Below are positions 1 to 6,589 of a DNA stretch of 8,224 bases, in pieces. The DNA comes from Burkholderiaceae bacterium (lineage in GTDB: Bacteria; Pseudomonadota; Gammaproteobacteria; Burkholderiales; Burkholderiaceae_F), in assembly GCA_013813185.1 (NCBI GenBank), contig JACCSD010000279.1:1-8224 (forward strand), written 5' to 3'. Every line of letters begins with the position of its first letter. Within the stretch, counting starts at the first letter, position 1. Under the pieces are notes generated by a model, which searched no databases, was not told the DNA's origin, and saw nothing but the letters and a program-made list of their open reading frames with translations. Position numbers and translations under genes: made by a program.

Positions 1-1312
1 GCTGAGCGAACAGTGAGCCCAAGAGGCCCGCGAGCACGTCCCCCGTGCCCGCGGTTGCGAGCGCGGGGCCACCGGTAGGATTGATGGCGCAGCGGCCGTT
101 GGTGTGAACGTTGATCGTGCCGGCGCCTTTCAGCACGACGATGCTGCGGTAGCGCGTTGCCAACTCGCGTGCCGAAGCGACGCGATCGACCTGGACGTCG
201 TCGGCCGATGTTTGCAGCAAGCGAGCGGCTTCGAGCGGATGCGGCGTCAGCACGGTGGTTGCATTGCGCGCGGCGAGGCACTCGCTGAGGGCCGGTCCCT
301 GCGATAACAGGTTCAAAGCGTCCGCGTCGATGATCAGCGAAGCATCGCTGTCGAGTGCCCACTGCAGCGCCCGGCGCGCCGCTTCACTCTGGCCCAGGCC
401 GCAGCCGATCACGATCGCATGCGGATTCTCGATTGAGGCATACGGACGAAACATCAGTTCGGGTCGACCCGGATCGACCCGAAACTCCGGTGCACCGATG
501 CAATCGACATAGACGCGCCCGGCACCCAGGAGGAGCGCGGCGCGCGCTGCCAGCAGGGCGGCTCCGACCATACCTGCGCCGCCACCGATGATCAGTGCGT
601 TCCCGTAGCTGCCCTTGTGCGTATTGCGCCTGCGCCGCGCGCTGATCTGTGGAAAGTCGGACGGGTCGGACAACGTCATGCGCGTGGACACCGGTTCGAC
701 GCCGAGTCTGTCGAGCGTTACGGCGCCAGCCGCGTCGATACCGTCACCCGTGTGCAGCCCGGGCTTGTCCGCGACGAACGTGATCGTTTCCGATGCGAAA
801 ACACCCTCGACGCCTCCGACCCAGCAGCCGCGGTCGGCGTTGAGTCCGCTCGGAACGTCGATGGCGATCACATGTGTTCGCTGCGCGTTGATCCACTGCG
901 CAGCTTCGAGGAGTATTCCCTGCAGCGGGCGCGTTTGCCCGATGCCGAGCACGGCATCGACAATCACGTCGAACTTCTCGTTCGCTGGCAAGCTCGCACG
1001 CGTTGCGCCGCCCGCTGTGCGCCACCGGGAAAGGGCGTTGCGTGCATCGTCGGCAACAGGCTTGGCCAGTTGAACGCAGGTAACGAGACAGCCCGCTGCC
1101 TGCAATTCGCTGGCGGCGATGTAACCATCGCCGCCGTTGTTGCCGGGGCCGCACACGATGCATATCGACCGCGGCTTGTTCGCCTGCGACGTCGCGATAA
1201 GCGCTGCCACCGCGGCGCCGGCGCGTGCCATCAGCGTCCCGGCGGGCAGAGCAGACTGCGTTGTTCGCTCGATCGCTCTCAGCTCAGCAACGGTCAGCAG
1301 CGGTGTTCCCAT
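1..1312 (-). CDS. nnr: Bifunctional NAD(P)H-hydrate repair enzyme (epimerase + ADP/ATP-dependent dehydratase), C-terminus cut by window edge
   Basis: Repairs damaged NADHX/NADPHX: the N-terminal YjeF_N domain interconverts the R and S hydrates and the C-terminal ribokinase-like domain dehydrates the S form to NAD(P)H using a nucleotide. It is cytosolic. My own reading of the minus strand gives 437 open codons from an ATG at 1312 to base 1; the family is usually about 490-510 residues, so roughly the last 60 are missing. Seen in order: GPGNNGGDGY at residues 55-64 and VPSGLNAD at 153-160 (epimerase domain), then HKGSYG at 232-237, DADALN around 329-334, LTPHPLEAARLL around 355-366, and the nucleotide-binding/catalytic GTGDVLAG at about 422-429. 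The start lies 2 bases after the stop of the upstream dehydrogenase gene and has no clear Shine-Dalgarno, so translation is probably coupled. This housekeeping repair enzyme is an odd last gene for a catabolic operon. The family call is very secure. Confidence 0.95.
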   Translation of the reverse strand, partial: MGTPLLTVAELRAIERTTQSALPAGTLMARAGAAVAALIATSQANKPRSICIVCGPGNNGGDGYIAASELQAAGCLVTCVQLAKPVADDARNALSRWRTAGGATRASLPANEKFDVIVDAVLGIGQTRPLQGILLEAAQWINAQRTHVIAIDVPSGLNADRGCWVGGVEGVFASETITFVADKPGLHTGDGIDAAGAVTLDRLGVEPVSTRMTLSDPSDFPQISARRRRNTHKGSYGNALIIGGGAGMVGAALLAARAALLLGAGRVYVDCIGAPEFRVDPGRPELMFRPYASIENPHAIVIGCGLGQSEAARRALQWALDSDASLIIDADALNLLSQGPALSECLAARNATTVLTPHPLEAARLLQTSADDVQVDRVASARELATRYRSIVVLKGAGTINVHTNGRCAINPTGGPALATAGTGDVLAGLLGSLFAQ

Positions 1313-1314
1313 GG

Positions 1315-2571
1315 CTACCGGCGGTGCGCGTAGCGATCGAGCGTCAGGCCGTCGAGATCAATCGCCGGCGCTTTTCCAGTGATGACGTCGGCCACCACAC
1401 GTGCAGAGCCGCACGCCATCACCCAACCCGTCGAGCCGTGTCCGGTGTTGACGTACAAGTTCGCGATCGGAGTTTTTCCGAGCACCGGAGGGCCGTCGGG
1501 CAGCATCGGACGCGCGCCAATCCAGAAGCGCGACTTGCCGTACGAAGCAGCGTACGGAAACCAATCCTGTGCCACCTTCAGCAGCGTGCGCAGCGCACCG
1601 TCGCGCAGCCGCATTCCACGCGTGCCGAGTTCTGCGGTGCCGGCGATTCTGAGCCACTTGCCCATGCGGGTAATCGCAACCTTGTATGTTTCATCCATCA
1701 CGCTGAGGTAGGGAGCATGCTCGAACGCAGTGATCGCCGCGGTCGCCGAGTATCCCTTGACCGGCTGCATCGGCACCCGAATCGCGAGCGGCCGCAGCAG
1801 CGCCGCGCTGTCGAACCCTGCGGCAACGACAAACGCGTCGCCGCCAATATTCCCTGACTCCGTGCGTAGTCCGGTGATCCGCTGCTGTTCTGCCTGCAGG
1901 CCCTGGACGGCCACGTTGAAGCGAAAGTCGACCCCATCGCGAATCGCGATGTCTTTCAACTGCTGCGCAAAGAACGCGCAGTTGCCGGTTTCGTCGTCCG
2001 GCAGATGAAGCGCACCGGCCAGCCGCGTCGGTGCATGCAACGCCGGCTCCAGCGCGTGCGCCTCTTCGGTGCCAAGAAGCCGGTGCACCACACCGAGCTC
2101 GGTCAACACCTTGCGCGTAACGGCCGAGCGCTCGACTTCGGCGTGCGTGCGAAACAACTGCAGGTACCCGGTGCTTTGCTCGTATTCGAGCTGGTGCAAC
2201 GCGCGCAGCGCGCGCAGCTCTGCCTGACTGTAGAACGCGAGCCGCTGCATGCGGGCTTTGTTGCGCGTGAATCGCTCGGGGCGGCACTCGCCCAGCCAGC
2301 GAACAATCCAGCGCCACAGCGCCGGATCGAGCGACGGCCGAAATACGATCGGTGCTTCGGGCCTGAACAGGTATGCAAGCACCTTGCTGGGCATGCCGGG
2401 TTGCGACCACGGAGCGACGTACGAGGGCGCCATCACGCCGGCGTTGGCGAAGCTTGTTTCCTGCGCCACACCCGAGCGGCGTTCGACTACCGTTACATCG
2501 TGGCCGTCGCGTCGCAGGAAGTACGCCGTAGTGACACCGATGATGCCGGCGCCGATGACGACAATGTGCAT
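1315..2571 (-). CDS. dadA: FAD-dependent D-amino acid dehydrogenase, DadA family
   Basis: Predicted to oxidise a D-amino acid to the 2-oxo acid and ammonia, passing electrons from FAD to the respiratory chain at the inner membrane. The 418 residues match the usual DadA length (about 415-435). Seen: Rossmann FAD motif GAGIIG at 7-12 with the acidic end of the second strand at E30; ETSFANAGVMAPSY at 38-51, a DadA hallmark; DETGN at 193-197; VKGYS at 271-275; DETYKVAITR at 293-302; GARPMLPDGPPVLG at 352-365; and NTGHGSTGW at 375-383 for the C-terminal FAD contact. The gene sits 3 bases after the dctM stop and 2 bases before the nnr start, in the TRAP operon, so its substrate is probably what the transporter imports or a product of it. 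No racemase (dadX) is visible. It could be a DadA paralogue with specificity unlike the alanine-acting enzyme, or another secondary-amine or D-amino acid oxidoreductase of the DAO superfamily. Family call secure; substrate unknown. Confidence 0.92.
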   Translation of the reverse strand: MHIVVIGAGIIGVTTAYFLRRDGHDVTVVERRSGVAQETSFANAGVMAPSYVAPWSQPGMPSKVLAYLFRPEAPIVFRPSLDPALWRWIVRWLGECRPERFTRNKARMQRLAFYSQAELRALRALHQLEYEQSTGYLQLFRTHAEVERSAVTRKVLTELGVVHRLLGTEEAHALEPALHAPTRLAGALHLPDDETGNCAFFAQQLKDIAIRDGVDFRFNVAVQGLQAEQQRITGLRTESGNIGGDAFVVAAGFDSAALLRPLAIRVPMQPVKGYSATAAITAFEHAPYLSVMDETYKVAITRMGKWLRIAGTAELGTRGMRLRDGALRTLLKVAQDWFPYAASYGKSRFWIGARPMLPDGPPVLGKTPIANLYVNTGHGSTGWVMACGSARVVADVITGKAPAIDLDGLTLDRYAHRR

Positions 2572-2574
2572 CGA

Positions 2575-3873
2575 TCAGAGTTTCATCTGCGACGGCAGGA
2601 ACGTCACCAGCGCAGGGAAAAACCAGATTGCCAGAACGGCCAATACCATCATCAGGAAGTAAGGGAATGCCGCCACCGCGATTGTGTTGATCTGGTGCTT
2701 CGTCATTCCCTGTAGCACGAACAGATTGAAGCCCACGGGCGGTGTGATCTGCGCCATCTCGACCACCACGACAATAAAGACGCCGAACCACAGCAGATCG
2801 ATGCCCGCCGTTTGCAGCGTAGGCAGCAGCACTGCCATCGTCAACACGACCATCGAAATACCGTCGAGAAAACAGCCGAGGATCACGAAGAACACCATTA
2901 ACAGCATGATCAGCGCGAACGGGGGCAGGTTGAGTGACCCGATCGTCTCGGCGAGCTGGCGCGGCAATCCAATGAAGCCCATCGACAGCGCAAGAAACGC
3001 AGAGCCGGCAAGAATCAGCGCGATCATGCAATACAGGCGCGTGGCGGCCATCAGCGAATCGACGAAGGTACGCCAGGTCAGGGTCCGCTGCACCGCTGAC
3101 ACAATCAACGCACCGACTACTCCCAGTGCGGCGGCTTCGGTGGCGGTGGCGACGCCAGCGTAGATCGAGCCAAGCACTGCCACGATCAGCAGCATCACCG
3201 GAATCAGATGCCGCGACTCTGAGAGCTTGCCTGCAAAATCGAGATGGATGTCCGCCGGCGGAATGAGCGCCGCGTTGCGGAGCGACCAGAAAATCGTGTA
3301 GCCCATGAACAGCGCCCCCAGCATCAACCCGGGGATCACGCCGGCGATGAAGAGCTTGCCGATCGATACATCGGCGGCGACACCGTAGACGATCATGATG
3401 ATCGACGGCGGAATCAGCAGACCGAGCGTGCCGGCACCGGCCAGCGAGCCGAGCGAGATCTGCTCCGGATAGTTGCGCTTCGCGAGCTCGGGCAATGTGA
3501 TCTTGCCGATCGTCGCGCAAGTCGCCGCCGACGAGCCCGACACCGCAGCGAAGATGGTGCAGCCAATGATATTGGTGTGCAACAGACGTCCTGGAAGCCA
3601 TTGCAGCCACGGCGCGAGGCCGCGAAACATTCCTTCGGACAGGCGCGTCTTCAACAGAATCTCGCCCATCCAAACGAACAGCGGAAGCGCGGTCAGCGTC
3701 CAGCTCGACAGCGAGCCCCACACCGTCAGTGCGAGCGCGTCACCCGCGGGGCGGGTCGTGAACAACTCCATGCCGATGAACGCCACACCGAGCACGGCAA
3801 TGCCGATCCACACCCCGGCACCCAGGATCACGAACAACGCAACGACCAGCAGGAATGCGACCAGCGTGCCCAT
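2575..3873 (-). CDS. dctM: TRAP transporter large permease subunit (DctM)
   Basis: This is the ion-coupled transport subunit of a tripartite (TRAP) importer in the inner membrane; it works with DctQ and a periplasmic binding protein and is driven by an ion gradient, not ATP. The 432-residue product is the usual size and almost wholly hydrophobic, with about 11-13 membrane segments. Recognisable DctM stretches are AAVSGSSAATCATIG at 109-123, GAGTLGLLIPPSI at 146-158, TATEAAALGV at 243-252, CFLDGISM at 334-341 and ITPPVGFNLFV at 376-386. The two pseudo-symmetrical halves, with SGSSAAT/PPS in the first and a DG/TPPVG pair in the second, are as expected for the ion-transporter fold. The start is the ATG at 3873, 3 bases past the dctQ stop, with only a weak Shine-Dalgarno, so coupling to dctQ is likely. 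Confidence 0.96.
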   Translation of the reverse strand: MGTLVAFLLVVALFVILGAGVWIGIAVLGVAFIGMELFTTRPAGDALALTVWGSLSSWTLTALPLFVWMGEILLKTRLSEGMFRGLAPWLQWLPGRLLHTNIIGCTIFAAVSGSSAATCATIGKITLPELAKRNYPEQISLGSLAGAGTLGLLIPPSIIMIVYGVAADVSIGKLFIAGVIPGLMLGALFMGYTIFWSLRNAALIPPADIHLDFAGKLSESRHLIPVMLLIVAVLGSIYAGVATATEAAALGVVGALIVSAVQRTLTWRTFVDSLMAATRLYCMIALILAGSAFLALSMGFIGLPRQLAETIGSLNLPPFALIMLLMVFFVILGCFLDGISMVVLTMAVLLPTLQTAGIDLLWFGVFIVVVVEMAQITPPVGFNLFVLQGMTKHQINTIAVAAFPYFLMMVLAVLAIWFFPALVTFLPSQMKL

Positions 3874-3876
3874 CGC

Positions 3877-4386
3877 CTACTCGATGTGAGCCGCTTCGTT
3901 GACCGCAGGTGGCAAGCGTCGCGTGCGGACGGTTATGACCAGCTGTTCGATGAAGGCAAGCGCCAAACCTGCAAGGCCGACGGCCATCGACAGCTGCGGG
4001 ATCCACAGCGGAGTCGCGTCAACGTTCTGCGAAATGTCGTTGAACGCATACGACCCCCACACCAGCCTGGCCGCGAAGTACGCGAAGTAGACGCTTAGCG
4101 CCGAGGCGATGACCAGGCACAGCACTTCCATCCACCAGCGGCTGCGTCCACGCAGGCGCTGCAGGATCAACGTGACGCGGATGTGGTCGCCCCGACGCAG
4201 CGCGTAGCCGAGCGCGAGAAACGAGCCGGCAGCAAGGAAGTAGCCCGCATACGCATCGGACCCGGCCATCGAAAAGCCAAGCGTGCGCAGCGCAATGCCA
4301 ACCACTTCGATCGTCAGCGTTGCAAGAATGAAAAACGCGCCAAGCCCGCCGAGCAGCTTGAAGACCGCATCGAGCGCCCTATGCAT
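3877..4386 (-). CDS. dctQ: TRAP transporter small permease subunit (DctQ)
   Basis: Four-helix membrane partner of DctM. The 169-residue product has hydrophobic segments at about 13-33, 46-63, 86-108 and 130-152. The diagnostic RRGDHIRV motif is at residues 64-71, after the second helix, and the last helix is preceded by TPLWIPQLSM (125-134), as is typical for the family. The start ATG at 4386 is fixed by an in-frame stop a short way upstream (TAA within the loop of the adjacent dyad). The start codon itself lies in one arm of a 7-bp inverted repeat, and no good Shine-Dalgarno precedes it (only a GAG about 9 bases upstream). It lies 3 bases before dctM and 77 bases after dctP, giving the common P-Q-M order. 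Confidence 0.94.
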   Translation of the reverse strand: MHRALDAVFKLLGGLGAFFILATLTIEVVGIALRTLGFSMAGSDAYAGYFLAAGSFLALGYALRRGDHIRVTLILQRLRGRSRWWMEVLCLVIASALSVYFAYFAARLVWGSYAFNDISQNVDATPLWIPQLSMAVGLAGLALAFIEQLVITVRTRRLPPAVNEAAHIE

Positions 4387-4407
4387 GCGTTAACTCAAAT
4401 GCATGCA
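4382..4407 (-). repeat. 7-bp inverted repeat spanning the dctQ start codon
   Basis: TGCATGC at 4382-4388 and GCATGCA at 4401-4407 are perfect reverse complements separated by 12 bases. One arm contains the dctQ start codon (4384-4386). In the message this could form a small hairpin hiding the start, and the wider hairpin at 4411-4445 lies directly beside it. Because the arms are built on the self-complementary words GCATGC and ATGCAT, chance is a fair alternative. Confidence 0.4.
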
Positions 4408-4410
4408 GGC

Positions 4411-4445
4411 GCCGGCGCACGCGCTGCGGGCGTGTGCGCTCCGGC
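4411..4445 (-). other. Intercistronic hairpin between dctP and dctQ
   Basis: The 77-base gap between dctP and dctQ contains a GC-rich inverted repeat: 4411-4424 can pair with 4430-4445 around a 5-base loop at 4425-4429, with a 2-base bulge at 4439-4440. In the minus-strand transcript one internal pair (4421/4433) becomes an A-C mismatch, leaving 13 pairs. No U-run follows on the transcribed strand, so it does not look like a classical intrinsic terminator. Structures in this position are known in binding-protein transporter operons, where they protect the upstream message or partly attenuate readthrough so that more binding protein than permease is made. That role here is inference. Confidence 0.6.
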
Positions 4446-4463
4446 AGAGCTGCGGCGCCAGGA

Positions 4464-5441
4464 TTACTTCCGAAACGAGGTGATGATCGCCTGACCGTCG
4501 GCGCCGGCCTTTGCTAGCCACTCGCTAAGCATCGTGTCGCCGAGCTTGGAAAGCTCCGCCTTTAACGCGGGACTCGGCTCGTACACGGTGATCTTGTTGT
4601 TGCGAAGCGTTGTCAACGACTCGCTGGTGTAGTCGCGCATGCGCTTCCAGCCGCGCTCTTCGGCGGCCTTCGCCGCAGTGACGATCGCTTCCTGCGTAGC
4701 GCTGTCGAGCTTGTCAAATTCCTTTTGGTTGACGATCACCATGTTTTTCGGCAGCCAGGCGTCGGCCGTCGCAAAGTGGGTCAGGCTTTCCCACACCTTG
4801 GAGTCGACGCCGGTGGCGCCCGACGACATGAATGAATCGACGACCCCGGTGGAAAGGGCCTGCGACAGCTCAGCCGCCTGAATCGTCAGCGGCTGCGCAC
4901 CGACCTGTTGCGCGATGCGCGTGGTGGCCGGGTTGTACGCACGCCATTTCAGCCCCTTCATGTCTGCCACTGTATTCAGCGGCTTCTTGGTGTAAATGCC
5001 TTGCGGCGGCCACGCGACCGCATACAGCAGCTTGATGCCCTGGCCGGCGAGAACCTTTTCGACCACCGGACGCTGCGCCTGCCACAGCTTCCACGATGCA
5101 TCGAATCCGGTTGCCACGAAGGGCACCGCGTCGGCGCCAAACAACGGGTTCTCATTTTCCAGCAAGCTCATCAGCACTTCGCCGATCTGCGCCTGGCCGG
5201 TCTGCACCGCCCGCTTGATCTCGGGTGCTTTGAACAACGCGCCGTTTGGATGCACCGTGATCGTGAGCTTGTTGCCGCTCGCCTTGGCCACGTCGGCGGC
5301 GAACTGAGTCAGATTTTGTGTATGCGGGTTGCCTGCGGGATACCCTGCAGGAAGATCCCATTTGGTCTGCGCGCTGACGATGGGCGCGAGAGTCAGACCC
5401 GCGGCTACGAAGGCCGCAAACAACGAACAACGATGCTTCAT
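4464..5441 (-). CDS. dctP: TRAP transporter periplasmic substrate-binding protein (DctP family)
   Basis: Captures the ligand in the periplasm and delivers it to DctQM. A longer reading is open to an ATG at 5510, but I choose the ATG at 5441. It is preceded by a strong GAGGAG Shine-Dalgarno 3 bases away, and starting there puts a proper signal peptide at the N-terminus: MKHR, a hydrophobic core, then cleavage near IVSAQ (residues 21-25). This gives 325 residues, the usual DctP length. The family features are the GQAQIGE segment at 82-88, MKGLKWRAYNP at 161-171 with the conserved ligand-carboxylate arginine at R167, and AAELSQALSTGVVDSFMSS at 189-207. W144 and the nearby aromatic residues may line the pocket. 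The ligand cannot be read off; the conserved arginine argues for a carboxylate. It is the first gene of the minus-strand operon and is divergent from the LysR gene, so it is probably under that regulator. Confidence 0.94.
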   Translation of the reverse strand: MKHRCSLFAAFVAAGLTLAPIVSAQTKWDLPAGYPAGNPHTQNLTQFAADVAKASGNKLTITVHPNGALFKAPEIKRAVQTGQAQIGEVLMSLLENENPLFGADAVPFVATGFDASWKLWQAQRPVVEKVLAGQGIKLLYAVAWPPQGIYTKKPLNTVADMKGLKWRAYNPATTRIAQQVGAQPLTIQAAELSQALSTGVVDSFMSSGATGVDSKVWESLTHFATADAWLPKNMVIVNQKEFDKLDSATQEAIVTAAKAAEERGWKRMRDYTSESLTTLRNNKITVYEPSPALKAELSKLGDTMLSEWLAKAGADGQAIITSFRK

Positions 5442-5475
5442 AGACTCCTCACGGTAGGTGGTAAACATGGCGGGC

Positions 5476-5496
5476 ATTGCTAACCTCGTCCGCAAT
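5476..5496. promoter_or_regulatory. Candidate LysR-type operator (ATTGC-N11-GCAAT)
   Basis: ATTGC at 5476-5480 and GCAAT at 5492-5496 form a perfect 5-bp dyad with an 11-base spacer, in the style of the interrupted dyads bound by LysR-family dimers. It lies 35 bases upstream of the dctP start codon and touches the candidate -10 element of the dctP promoter. A site there would fit control of dctP transcription by the adjacent regulator. Short dyads arise by chance in 150 bases, so this is a candidate only. Confidence 0.35.
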
Positions 5497-5523
5497 AGTA
5501 CGCGCTGCACGCATCAGTGACCA
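5495..5523 (-). promoter_or_regulatory. Candidate sigma-70-like promoter for the TRAP operon
   Basis: Read on the minus strand, TGGTCA (5518-5523) and TACTAT (5495-5500) each match 4 of 6 consensus bases and are separated by exactly 17 bases. Transcription would start near 5488, giving a leader of roughly 45 bases before the dctP ATG. The match is modest, so confidence is low. Confidence 0.3.
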
Positions 5524-5566
5524 TGAGACACATCCCGCGGCTTGCCGTCAGCCAGACTGATCGGCT

Positions 5567-5586
5567 CGGTGCCAATCACGGCACCG
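5567..5586. promoter_or_regulatory. 7-bp inverted repeat just upstream of the LysR gene start
   Basis: CGGTGCC at 5567-5573 and GGCACCG at 5580-5586 are perfect reverse complements around a 6-base spacer (AATCAC). The right arm ends 7 bases before the LysR gene ATG. It may be an autoregulatory operator, or, if transcribed, a hairpin over the ribosome-binding region, which otherwise shows no Shine-Dalgarno. Confidence 0.4.
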
Positions 5587-5593
5587 TGCAGCG

Positions 5594-6553
5594 ATGAATC
5601 TTCGCTTCCTCGAAGCGTTTGTCTGGGTCGCGCGGCTGTCGAGCTTCAAGGCGGCGGCAGACAAGCTGTGCACGACGCAAGCCGGCATTTCGAGTCGCAT
5701 CGCCACGCTTGAAGAACAACTCGGCACCCGGCTTTTCGAGCGCGATCGCCGCTCGGTGACGTTGACATTCGACGGTACCGAACTGTTGCCGCTCGCTGAA
5801 AAGATGCTGCGGTTGCAGTCGCAGATGCAAAGCCGCGCCGGACAGCGGGATAACTTGAGCGGCATGCTTCGCATCGGTGTGATGGAAACGGTGGTTCACA
5901 CGTGGCTGCCTGATCTGCTGTCGCGCTTTTCGAGGCTGCATCCGAACATTACGATCGAGCTGCATTCCGACACCTCACCCCACCTGCGCGATGAGCTGCT
6001 GCGTGGCCGGCTCGACGTCGCGTTCCAGACCGAGTTGATCACCGAGGGTTTTGTCGAAAACCGGCTAATAGCGCGGCTGGCGATGCGCTGGGTTGCGGCG
6101 CCGACCTTGCCGCTGCCGCCGGGTACGCTGCGCTTTGCCGACATTGCCAGTCAGCCGATTATCAGTTTTCATCGCGAGTCGATCGTCTATCGCAGCATTT
6201 TGCAGTCGGCCGAGTCGCACGAAGGCAAGGCGGCGTTGCGAGTCAATTTTTTTTCGTCGCTGGCCGCGATGATCGAGCTGGCGAAGACCGGGTTCGGCGT
6301 AGCGCCGCTCCCCGTGGCAGTGGTGCAGGCCGAGGTAGCTCGAGGCGAACTGCTGCTGCTCGATGTCGAACCCGCGCTGCAGCCGCTGCCGGTATGCGCC
6401 AGTCAGAGAATCGAGCCCGGCTCGCCGGTCATCGATGAACTGATCGCACTCGCAGAAAGCTGTTGCAATGATTTTCTGGCGCGCGGCCGACCGGATCTTG
6501 CAGGCGCCCCGGCATCGGCGGCGCACTTGTCAGTGGTCACAAGAAAAACTTGA
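5594..6553 (+). CDS. LysR-family transcriptional regulator
   Basis: DNA-binding regulator that responds to a small-molecule co-inducer. The 319 residues begin with a typical LysR winged helix-turn-helix: MNLRFLEAFVWVARLSSFKA, then an AADKL..TQAGISSRIATLEEQLGTRLFER core (about residues 21-50), followed by the linker helix to about 90. The effector domain starts at LRIGVMETVVHTWLPDLL (92-109), includes LRGRLDVAF (136-144), and carries a FFSSLAAMIELAKTGFGVAPLP stretch (219-240) typical of the family's second subdomain. Translation starts at the ATG at 5594; there is no clear Shine-Dalgarno. The gene is divergent from the TRAP-dadA-nnr operon and leads the hydro-lyase and second binding-protein genes. 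It is therefore the likely regulator of the locus, with the transported compound or a breakdown product as inducer. A run of eight T at 6247-6254 lies inside the gene. Confidence 0.94.
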   Translation: MNLRFLEAFVWVARLSSFKAAADKLCTTQAGISSRIATLEEQLGTRLFERDRRSVTLTFDGTELLPLAEKMLRLQSQMQSRAGQRDNLSGMLRIGVMETVVHTWLPDLLSRFSRLHPNITIELHSDTSPHLRDELLRGRLDVAFQTELITEGFVENRLIARLAMRWVAAPTLPLPPGTLRFADIASQPIISFHRESIVYRSILQSAESHEGKAALRVNFFSSLAAMIELAKTGFGVAPLPVAVVQAEVARGELLLLDVEPALQPLPVCASQRIEPGSPVIDELIALAESCCNDFLARGRPDLAGAPASAAHLSVVTRKT

Positions 6554-6589
6554 TTGACTCGGCCGGCGTCTGGCCCGCACAGTGGCGGC

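Larger units (their letters stand above)
5442..5593. promoter_or_regulatory. Divergent regulatory region between dctP and the LysR gene
   Basis: This 152-base non-coding stretch separates the start of dctP (minus) from the start of the LysR gene (plus) and should hold the promoters of both arms. It is the longest intergenic region in the window. It contains at least three dyads (5476-5496, 5544-5565 and 5567-5586) and the dctP Shine-Dalgarno at its left end. LysR-type regulators commonly bind in such divergent regions to repress their own gene and activate the neighbour. That arrangement is known for the family; its operation here is inferred. Confidence 0.7.

Noticed and set aside
617..1333. 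Plus-strand frames of up to 238 codons at the left end
   Set aside because: The minus strand here encodes all the Nnr motifs in one uninterrupted frame running off the window edge; the plus-strand frames are shadows.
1691..3721. A 676-codon open frame on the minus strand, overlapping dctM and dadA
   Set aside because: Its translation is rich in Arg, Ala and Asp with no recognisable domain, and it crosses two genes with excellent family matches in another frame. It is a high-GC shadow frame.
3244..4098. A 284-codon plus-strand frame opposite dctM and dctQ
   Set aside because: Extremely Arg/Asp/Gln-rich translation, as expected antisense to a membrane-protein gene; dctM and dctQ are certain.
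4411..4445. Reading the dctP-dctQ hairpin as an intrinsic terminator
   Set aside because: No T-run follows on the transcribed strand, and dctQM would be cut off from the binding-protein gene they serve.
5442..5510. A 23-residue N-terminal extension of dctP from the ATG at 5510
   Set aside because: It would bury the signal peptide behind a charged stretch, and the ATG at 5441 has a strong GAGGAG site and the normal family length.
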